Positions 56,955 through 64,000 of a DNA stretch of 64,000 nt are shown here, piece by piece; position 1 is the first letter of the stretch, and the number at the start of each line of letters is the position of its first letter. The stretch comes from Lachnospiraceae bacterium (GTDB lineage Bacteria; Bacillota; Clostridia; Lachnospirales; Lachnospiraceae): positions 151,123 to 215,122 of the forward strand of contig JAEEJA010000027.1 in NCBI GenBank assembly GCA_016281605.1, read 5' to 3'. Made by a program: the position numbers and the translations under genes. The notes under the pieces are model-generated. The model saw nothing but the letters and a program-made list of their open reading frames with translations, did no database searches and was not told the DNA's origin.

Positions 56955-57024
56955 CAGGATTCGCTTGTCAATACCCCTGCCTACACTTAAGCTTAGAGGT
57001 GGGGGATTTCTCCGACTGAATTAA
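56955..57024 (-). repeat. Palindromic repeat (copy B), related to copy at 33482
   Basis: Minus strand TTTAATTCAGTCGGAGAAATCCCCCACCTCTAAGCTTAAGTGTAGGCAGGGGTATTGACAAGCGAATCC. Confidence 0.65.
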
Positions 57025-57027
57025 AGC

Positions 57028-59811
57028 TTATTTCTTCGAAATCAAAAGATTCGGCAATTTTAAGCCTGTAGACTCAATCTTTGAATCAATCCTATAATTA
57101 AGTGTCATATAACCATCTTTATCTATATAATCTTCCAACTTTATAAGAGTTTTTTCCACTCCACTTTCAAAAACAACATCATAATCTTTGGTCCTTAGGT
57201 TATAAGCTGCTATATTTCCGTTAAAAACTTCTGAATATATGGAGCTGTATATATTAAATTCAGGATTGTCCTGAGTACTGTAAATAATTGCATTTGGCAA
57301 GTCATTTGGATCAAATTTATATTTTATGGATACATTTTTACTGTCCTCAAAGAAGATATTAATACCATCAGTAATGCTGTCATCAAATAAAACAGCATAC
57401 ATATCAATAGATGTATCTGCTTTTCTTCCTTCAAACATGTAACTAATATCAATGTTTTCACTAAAAGCCGTAACTCCATGACTATTTAGTTTCATCTCAT
57501 CTATAAAATAATTGGATGGAGAATCTAAAAATCCGTAAATATATATTCCCTGCGTATTTAAAGGAGATGTAACATAAGCATCTATCAAGCTTTTCATACG
57601 TTGCTCCGTTATACTGTATGAAGATTTGGATGCATTTATATTCTCTTTAAGAACAAGGGCGCTGATATTTTTCAAATCATAATTATAATCCTGGGGAGTC
57701 ATATAATTAACACTTGATACTATTGTACTATTCTCCTTGGTTACAGCGCTGATTTCTTCATTAACATCAGCCTCTTCAACCGAAGAATCAAAAGAAAACT
57801 CTTCTCCCTTCTTTAAGTCACCTATACAAACTATATAACCATTTCTGTATATAAACGCTTTTTTTATATCAGCCTCAAAATTATTGATGATTTTTCCATA
57901 TATACGTTCCGAATCATTATAAATATCAGCAATAACCTTTTCATCAGAATTTATAGAAGCCCTGTCTAAAAAGTTTTTTCCGTTAAACGACTTATTGTTA
58001 TTTAATAAAAGGCTTGTACCCTCCTTAGTATACTCTATTCCAAAATCATATTCTGAAGATTTTTCTTCTGAGTCCTTTACTATCAGTGAAGTATCTGGGT
58101 TATTACTTATATCATCATCTACAAAAAAAGGCGTAATATCTCTATTTTCTTCAAATTCCATATTTAAATTAAGACTCTTTACAGGCACAATACTAAAATA
58201 AGTATCCATTTGAAGCTTTCCGCCATCATTAACCTTTATCTGAGACAAATAATTTACAAAAGATTCATCTAGTCTCGTACTGGATCCCAGCAAAAATATC
58301 AATACTGAAAAGAAGCATGAAAAAGCAGGAATCGATACCCATAAGAGCATATTTCTGTTTCTTTTGTTTAAAAAACTGTATAATAAAGGACAACTTATAA
58401 TTAAATATATGACAACTATTATAGCATATAATTTAAGATTTGGTAAGGATGTAGCATCATTTTTACTTAATCCCTCAAGATAAGTTGTCTCGGAATTATT
58501 GGTAAAACTGTTAAATCTTTCTCTCTTAATCCTAGTCTTTGCGTTATCAGAAATATTGTCATTTATTAATTGATATATATTTGTGCCTAAAACCTTTGAG
58601 TCATTATCATCATTAAAAGAAATATCGGTTTCAAAAAATAACACTCTTCCCAGTCTGACATCTTTATATTGTATTATGGGTTCATTATTTTCCAGTATCA
58701 AATGAGTCGAATCCATAATATTTATATTGGTTATATCTCTTTTTAAAACCTTTATTTTTAAATTTGAAACATACTCTTCTTCATCTGTTGAAGGAGATAA
58801 TGATAATCTTTTATCGAGCTCGGAAGAAGGATATGTTTCAAGTAATTTGTTATATAATTCGCCCGACTTTGAAACAAGATAAGTATTATCCTCAAGATGG
58901 GCTATTTCATAATTCCACTTTTTATAATCCTGAGAATTTAAATTATCAACAAGAAATTGTTTAACATCCTCATAAATCTGTTTCTTTAAATCTTCCTTTA
59001 AGAATTCTTTTATCATTGGAAGCCTGGATTTCTGAAGACCGAATGTTGTTTGATTAATAAGTGCTGAACCAATGGACTTAATACTATACATATCAGAAGC
59101 AAATTCATTTATATATCCGATATCTTGATCCTTCGCAGAAAGAACAAGAGTCCCTCCGTTATATACCCACTCTTTCAAAGCCAAAATAACATCGTTAGAA
59201 AGTGATGTAGCTGTAGGATCGATAATAATACAATCATATTGATCATATACTTTATAATCATCCATTAAATCATTTTCAGTCATATAAAAAAGTTCCGAAT
59301 CTGATTTATCCAGATAATCATATGCAGAATAATTCTCTGATATTACACCAATATATATTTTTTCTGAATTTGAAACAAGGTTTAAACCTAAATTATCAGA
59401 AAGAATAACATTTTGCTTTTTATCCACCAAAGAAAAAATAAAATAATAGTTATTAAATTCGGCAGGAAATATAAGAGAATAATCTTGTTCTCCCTGTTTT
59501 ACGGATATTTGTTTTTGAAACATGTTTTTTTGTTTTCCGGGAAATGTTACTCTTAAATATCCGCTGAAATCATCTCTTTCGGATTTTAAATTAATATTTA
59601 ATACAACGTACCTATCTTCCTTTACATATCTGGAATTCCTGCATGTAATATCACAGGAAATCTTGTCGCCTTTGATATTTACGCTTATCCTACTTGAAAG
59701 CTTTTTTATGGAATCCACATTTGCATACGAGTTTTTGGGATTAAATGCTAAAATACCAAAGACAAAAACAAACAAATATAAAGATATTTTAAATATTTTT
59801 AATATTTTCAT
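57028..59811 (-). CDS. Large membrane-anchored extracytoplasmic protein with glutamine-amidotransferase-like region, ABC-associated
   Basis: 927 aa; signal peptide, DYKVYDQYDCIIIDPTATSLSNDVILALKEWVYNGGTLVLSAKD, two central TM segments (YAIIVVIYLIISCPLLYSFL; MLLWVSIPAFSCFFSVLIFLL), large C-terminal domain. Confidence 0.75.
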   Translation of the reverse strand: MKILKIFKISLYLFVFVFGILAFNPKNSYANVDSIKKLSSRISVNIKGDKISCDITCRNSRYVKEDRYVVLNINLKSERDDFSGYLRVTFPGKQKNMFQKQISVKQGEQDYSLIFPAEFNNYYFIFSLVDKKQNVILSDNLGLNLVSNSEKIYIGVISENYSAYDYLDKSDSELFYMTENDLMDDYKVYDQYDCIIIDPTATSLSNDVILALKEWVYNGGTLVLSAKDQDIGYINEFASDMYSIKSIGSALINQTTFGLQKSRLPMIKEFLKEDLKKQIYEDVKQFLVDNLNSQDYKKWNYEIAHLEDNTYLVSKSGELYNKLLETYPSSELDKRLSLSPSTDEEEYVSNLKIKVLKRDITNINIMDSTHLILENNEPIIQYKDVRLGRVLFFETDISFNDDNDSKVLGTNIYQLINDNISDNAKTRIKRERFNSFTNNSETTYLEGLSKNDATSLPNLKLYAIIVVIYLIISCPLLYSFLNKRNRNMLLWVSIPAFSCFFSVLIFLLGSSTRLDESFVNYLSQIKVNDGGKLQMDTYFSIVPVKSLNLNMEFEENRDITPFFVDDDISNNPDTSLIVKDSEEKSSEYDFGIEYTKEGTSLLLNNNKSFNGKNFLDRASINSDEKVIADIYNDSERIYGKIINNFEADIKKAFIYRNGYIVCIGDLKKGEEFSFDSSVEEADVNEEISAVTKENSTIVSSVNYMTPQDYNYDLKNISALVLKENINASKSSYSITEQRMKSLIDAYVTSPLNTQGIYIYGFLDSPSNYFIDEMKLNSHGVTAFSENIDISYMFEGRKADTSIDMYAVLFDDSITDGINIFFEDSKNVSIKYKFDPNDLPNAIIYSTQDNPEFNIYSSIYSEVFNGNIAAYNLRTKDYDVVFESGVEKTLIKLEDYIDKDGYMTLNYRIDSKIESTGLKLPNLLISKK

Positions 59812-59820
59812 TATCTGCCT

Positions 59821-61053
59821 CTATTCTTTATCATCGCCCTTCATCTGAGGAAGGCTCATGGTAAAGGTCGTACCTGTTATATCACTTTTTACCGTTAAAT
59901 CACCATCATGCATAAGCATAACTTCTTTTGCTATGTTAAGTCCAAGACCTGTTCCACCCGTGGATTCTGACCTGGAATCTTCAACTCGATAAAACTTTTC
60001 AAACAGATGAGAAAGACTTTCTTCCGGAATGACAAGTCCAAAATTAGTAACAGCTATATAATACATATCATCCTTCTTAGAAAATTTAACTATAAGTTTC
60101 TTTCCATCTTTGCCGTATTTACATGCATTTGAAAACAGATTAGATAAAGCTCTCGCAAAAAGTGAAACATCTACACAAACCGTAGCCGTCTTTTCATCAT
60201 TTATAAATGTACACTCCATCTGATTAGATTCAAGCATAGGATAGAATTCTTCTATCATCTGTTCTATAAGCATTACAAGATCAATCTCAGTCTTTTTTAG
60301 CTTTAACTCACCACTTGAAATTTTAGTATAGTTAAATAAGTCTTCTATCATTTTTTCAAGTCTATTGGATTTTTGGACTGCAATATCTGCATATTTCTTT
60401 CTTTCTTCCGAAGTAAAGTTTTCTTCATCCACAGCTAACTGTATATAACCAACAACCGATGTAATAGGCGTTCTTAAATCATGGGCTATGCATGTAATAA
60501 GATCTTTATTAGCTTTAAGAACCTGTCTTTCCTTATCCATAAGATTTTTTACGGTTATATTCAAAGCATTTACACTTTTTGATATATCTCCAATTTCATC
60601 ATTCTTTTTATATTTTATCTTTTCATCGGTTTCGCCCTTTGCAATTCTTTTGATATTATAAGAAATCATAGATAAATCATTGGTAATTTTTCTACAAAAA
60701 AGACTGTAATAAAAACCAAATAATAATATACTTGAAATAACAACAAGCAAAATAATAATGATCATGGTGGATAAATCAATTCCAAAAAGCGTCTTTATCT
60801 TATCTTCAAGTCTTTCAGGGCGCGCCTTATAAACACCGCCTAACCCCATAATATCACTTGAAGGAGGTTCATCTTGAACCTCCTCATAATTCATACCAAA
60901 TCCTTTATCAGTGCTTCCTAAATTAACAGAAACAAGATAAATAAGACTTCCTATAACAAAAATTGTAGTCATAGTTAAGATAAGACTGATAATAGCATAT
61001 AAAACCAGACTTAATCTTAGACTCTTAAATAAACTTCTTTTATTATATGACAT
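59821..61053 (-). CDS. Sensor histidine kinase
   Basis: 410 aa; two TM, HAMP, IAHDLRTPITSVVGYIQ, NLFSNACKYG, GGTGLGLNIAKEV. Confidence 0.96.
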   Translation of the reverse strand: MSYNKRSLFKSLRLSLVLYAIISLILTMTTIFVIGSLIYLVSVNLGSTDKGFGMNYEEVQDEPPSSDIMGLGGVYKARPERLEDKIKTLFGIDLSTMIIIILLVVISSILLFGFYYSLFCRKITNDLSMISYNIKRIAKGETDEKIKYKKNDEIGDISKSVNALNITVKNLMDKERQVLKANKDLITCIAHDLRTPITSVVGYIQLAVDEENFTSEERKKYADIAVQKSNRLEKMIEDLFNYTKISSGELKLKKTEIDLVMLIEQMIEEFYPMLESNQMECTFINDEKTATVCVDVSLFARALSNLFSNACKYGKDGKKLIVKFSKKDDMYYIAVTNFGLVIPEESLSHLFEKFYRVEDSRSESTGGTGLGLNIAKEVMLMHDGDLTVKSDITGTTFTMSLPQMKGDDKE

Positions 61054-61055
61054 AA

Positions 61056-61748
61056 TTATTTATTAACCTTATATCCGACTCCCCATACCGTCTTTATAAT
61101 TTGTGAACCATCTTTACCCTTTTCTATCTTTGCTCTGAGTCTTCTTATATGAACCATAACAGTATTACTCATCTGACAGACTTCTTCCTTCCATACATTC
61201 TCAAAAATCTCATCAGTGCTATATGTAACTCCCGGATGTGAGGCAAGGAAATACAATATATCAAACTCTATTGGTGTTAATTCTACAAATTCACCGTAGG
61301 CCTTTACTCTTCTTCCATCCTTATCCATCCAAAGATTTTCAACAGTAAGCTCACTTGTATGTTTATTATCATTAGCGCCACCGAGTTCATTATATCTTCT
61401 TAATGCAGATTTAACACGAGCCAGTAGCTCTAAATTTTTAAAAGGTTTTGTTATGTAATCATCAGCACCATTTTCAAGTCCGGTGACCTTGTCAAATTCA
61501 GTATCTCTGGCACTTAACATGATAATCGGTATCTGACTGCTTTGTCTTATATTACGGCATACTTCGTTACCATCAATCCCCGGCATCATGATATCGAGTA
61601 TAGCAAGATTAATATCATTTTCTTCAAATATTTTTAAAGCAGTATTACCATCATTTGCTTTTAAAACATTGTACCCCTCTGATGTTAAATGAATTTCAAT
61701 CAAATCAGCAATTTCTTTTTCATCATCAACAACAAGAATATTATACAT
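61056..61748 (-). CDS. OmpR-family response regulator
   Basis: 230 aa; ILVVDDEKEIADLI, AILDIMMPGIDG, C-terminal wHTH. Confidence 0.97.
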   Translation of the reverse strand: MYNILVVDDEKEIADLIEIHLTSEGYNVLKANDGNTALKIFEENDINLAILDIMMPGIDGNEVCRNIRQSSQIPIIMLSARDTEFDKVTGLENGADDYITKPFKNLELLARVKSALRRYNELGGANDNKHTSELTVENLWMDKDGRRVKAYGEFVELTPIEFDILYFLASHPGVTYSTDEIFENVWKEEVCQMSNTVMVHIRRLRAKIEKGKDGSQIIKTVWGVGYKVNK

Positions 61749-61796
61749 TATTTACCTCCGTTTTTTTTTTTTAGTACAAAAAAACTATATACTTTT

Positions 61797-62990
61797 TTAC
61801 TTGATTAGAGCTTTAAGTTCCTCAACTTTATCAGTTTTTTCCCAAGGAAGAGAACAATCCAAGCGACCAAAATGACCATATGCCGCAGTTTGCTTATAGA
61901 TAGGCCTTCTAAGATCAAGCATCTTTATTATTCCGGCAGGTCGGAAGTCAAATACTTTTCTGATTGTTTCAGCTATTTTTTCGTCATCTGTTATTCCTGT
62001 TCCGAATGTATTAACAGAAATACTGGTCGGCTCTGCAACACCTATAGCATATGAAAGCTGAATCTCACACTTCTTGGCAATAGCTGCAGCAACAATATTC
62101 TTAGCAGCATACCTTGCAGCATAACAAGCAGACCTGTCAACCTTTGTACAATCTTTTCCGGAAAATGCACCACCGCCGTGACGAGCATAACCGCCATAAG
62201 TATCAACTATAATCTTTCTTCCTGTCAATCCACTGTCTCCGTTAGGACCGCCTATAACAAATCTACCGGTTGGATTTATATATATCTTGGTATTATCATC
62301 TATTAGTTCCTTAGGAACAACTGTATCTATGACATACTTCTTAATATCATCATGAATCTGCTCCTGAGTAACATCAGGAGAATGTTGAGAAGATACAACA
62401 ATTGCATCAACAGATGCAACACAACCTTCTTCATCATACCTAACCGTAACCTGACTTTTACCATCAGGTCTTAAATAAGGTAAGGTATTATTCTTTCTAA
62501 CTTCCGTAAGTTTTCTGGATAACTCATGAGCAAGAGCAATCGGAAAAGGCATGAGCTCTTCAGTTTCATCTATAGCATAACCAAACATCATCCCTTGATC
62601 TCCTGCACCTATACCCATAAGTTCATCATCTGACATTTCGGATTCATTTCTCTTTTCAAGACTTTCATTAACTCCCATGGCTATATCAGAAGACTGTTTA
62701 TCAAGTTTTATATGAACCTGACAGGTATCACAATTAAATCCTTTTTCATCAGAGTCATAACCTATCTCTCTGATTGTTTCTCTCACTATGGTTTCATAAT
62801 CAATATCTGCATTAGTAGTAATCTCTCCCATAACAAGGACAAAATCTGTAGTGATACAGGTTTCACATGCAATCCTGGCATAAGGATCCTTCTGTAAGAT
62901 TGCATCAACTATTGCATCCGAAATAGTATCACATATCTTATCCGGATGTCCTTCGGTTACAGACTCAGATGTAAACAAACGTTTTTCCAT
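61797..62990 (-). CDS. metK: Methionine adenosyltransferase
   Basis: 397 aa; [55 protein letters not shown]. Confidence 0.99.
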   Translation of the reverse strand: MEKRLFTSESVTEGHPDKICDTISDAIVDAILQKDPYARIACETCITTDFVLVMGEITTNADIDYETIVRETIREIGYDSDEKGFNCDTCQVHIKLDKQSSDIAMGVNESLEKRNESEMSDDELMGIGAGDQGMMFGYAIDETEELMPFPIALAHELSRKLTEVRKNNTLPYLRPDGKSQVTVRYDEEGCVASVDAIVVSSQHSPDVTQEQIHDDIKKYVIDTVVPKELIDDNTKIYINPTGRFVIGGPNGDSGLTGRKIIVDTYGGYARHGGGAFSGKDCTKVDRSACYAARYAAKNIVAAAIAKKCEIQLSYAIGVAEPTSISVNTFGTGITDDEKIAETIRKVFDFRPAGIIKMLDLRRPIYKQTAAYGHFGRLDCSLPWEKTDKVEELKALIK

Positions 62991-63084
62991 TCTAATATTT
63001 CCTCCAAAAAATCAAACAATATCACTTAAATTTTAAACTTAATACACTCTAACGTCAAGAAGAAAATAAAATGAGTAAAGAAGA

Positions 63085-63120
63085 AAAAAGAGACAACAAA
63101 AAACTCTGTTGTCTCTTTAA
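63085..63120 (-). terminator. Rho-independent terminator after Ala/Lys-rich protein gene
   Basis: AAGAGACAACA/TGTTGTCTCTT 11-bp stem with TTTTTTC on minus strand. Confidence 0.85.
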
Positions 63121-63146
63121 AATGCTTTAACAAAATGAATTCAAAA

Positions 63147-63587
63147 TTAGAATTCTACGCCATCACCAAATGGCTTTCCATTAATTACAGGATATGCCTT
63201 GCGCTCATCAATATTTAAGTATACTCTGAGATCCTTAATAGATGAAGCATAGTGACCATCTGCAACGTAAAGAGCTTCAATACGCTTTAAAAGATCCATG
63301 GTCTCTACTACATCCTGTCCACCGTTCTGTACGAATACCTGATTAATTCTTTCAACCTTCTTTGCAGGCTTCTTAGCTGCCTTCTTAGCAGCCTTATCAG
63401 CATCACTCTTAGTAGCTTTTTTCTCTACCTTCTTAGCAGGTTCCTTCTTTGCAACAGCCTTAGCAGTTTCTTTAACCTCAGCCTTTACTTCAGCCTTCTT
63501 AGCAGTTGTAGCTGCTACTGTAGAAGCAGTTGCCTTCTTGGTATCTGCGGCCTTTGTGGTAGTAGTCTTCTTATTCTCTGCCATCAT
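63147..63587 (-). CDS. Small protein with histone-H1-like Ala/Lys-rich N-terminal tail and compact C-terminal domain
   Basis: 146 aa; KKAAKKPAKKVE repeats then VFVQNGGQDVVETMDLLKRIEALYVADGHYASSIKDLRVYLNIDERKAYPVINGKPFGDGVEF. Confidence 0.8.
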   Translation of the reverse strand: MMAENKKTTTTKAADTKKATASTVAATTAKKAEVKAEVKETAKAVAKKEPAKKVEKKATKSDADKAAKKAAKKPAKKVERINQVFVQNGGQDVVETMDLLKRIEALYVADGHYASSIKDLRVYLNIDERKAYPVINGKPFGDGVEF

Positions 63588-63834
63588 TTTCTCCTTTTCT
63601 AATATGATAATATTTAATATCTCTAAAAGTAGAGATACAAGAAACTAAATTACACAACAAAAATTCTTAAATGATTTTTGTTGTGAAAAGTATAATCCTT
63701 TTCTTTTTAATATTCAAGACTTTTTTTGAAATTTTTTTGAAATATTCCTAAAAAAAGCTTTTTTATATAAGTTTTTAGAATTTTTAATTGTAAATTTTGC
63801 ACAATTATTTTCGAAAATATAGTCATTTTTACTT

Positions 63835-63880
63835 CAAAAATATTTAAAGCCACTTTTAATTTTATAAAAGCGGCTTTAAA
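63835..63880 (-). terminator. Putative terminator of the gene truncated at the right edge
   Basis: TTTAAAGCCACTTTTA/TAAAAGCGGCTTTAAA imperfect 16-bp stem; TATTTTTG after it on minus strand. Confidence 0.5.
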
Positions 63881-63954
63881 TATACAAAAAAAAATCAAAA
63901 ATACAGTAAAATATTTGTGCAAATTCACAAAATCAACTAAAATCAATTAAAATA

Positions 63955-64000
63955 TTATTTACTTAAATATTCATCAATAGCCTTCGCAGCCTTCTTTCCG
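63955..64000 (-). CDS. C-terminal fragment of a CDS (possibly glutamate-synthase/FAD-oxidoreductase type)
   Basis: Minus-strand ...RKKAAKAIDEYLSK-stop, resembling the C-terminus of GltD-like NADPH oxidoreductases; only 14 codons visible. Confidence 0.4.
   Translation of the reverse strand, partial: GKKAAKAIDEYLSK

Noticed and set aside
62991-63080. Possible SAM riboswitch before metK
   Set aside because: Short AT-rich leader with no conserved SAM-riboswitch core that I could recognise.
63707-63946. 79-aa Phe/Lys/Ile-rich minus ORF
   Set aside because: Overlaps a terminator-like hairpin in a very AT-rich intergenic region; no RBS or homology by eye.
1-64000. CRISPR array, tRNA/rRNA genes, prophage or intact IS transposase
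   Set aside because: No regularly spaced repeats, cloverleaf-like sequences, structural RNA blocks, phage genes or transposase ORFs were seen in the sequence or ORF track.

Overview
This 64 kb AT-rich window looks like a chromosomal segment of a Firmicute, probably Lachnospiraceae/Clostridia (inferred from gene content, not computed). Nearly every convincing gene is on the minus strand. The only well-supported plus-strand CDS is a TetR-type regulator at 688-1272. Most of the window is core housekeeping: hrcA-grpE-dnaK-dnaJ with a perfect CIRCE element, codY-topA-dprA-comM/yifB-nrdR, rsfS-yqeK-nadD-yhbY-LCP, rplU-ysxB-rpmA-obgE-scpA-scpB, nadB-nadC, dut, queA and metK. There are also envelope genes: LTA-synthase-like sulfatase, L,D-transpeptidase and a TagGH-type ABC exporter. 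Accessory carbohydrate genes include GH94 cellobiose phosphorylase, a GH2-family protein and galT. I saw no CRISPR array, rRNA, tRNA, prophage or intact transposase. The items most worth following up are: (i) a three-gene stand-alone adenylate ligase / carrier protein / condensation-domain cassette (1319-4645), which could make a small acyl or aminoacyl conjugate; (ii) a two-component system + 927-aa membrane-anchored protein + ABC-2 exporter module (55091-61748); (iii) a GH2 protein whose expected catalytic nucleophile Glu appears to be Ala and whose acid/base motif is altered, translationally coupled to nadB; (iv) a dispersed palindromic repeat placed directly after stop codons at three sites, possibly IS200/IS605-derived ends; (v) structured 5' leaders at htrA and rplU. 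All calls come from reading the sequence and the supplied ORF track; no homology search was run.
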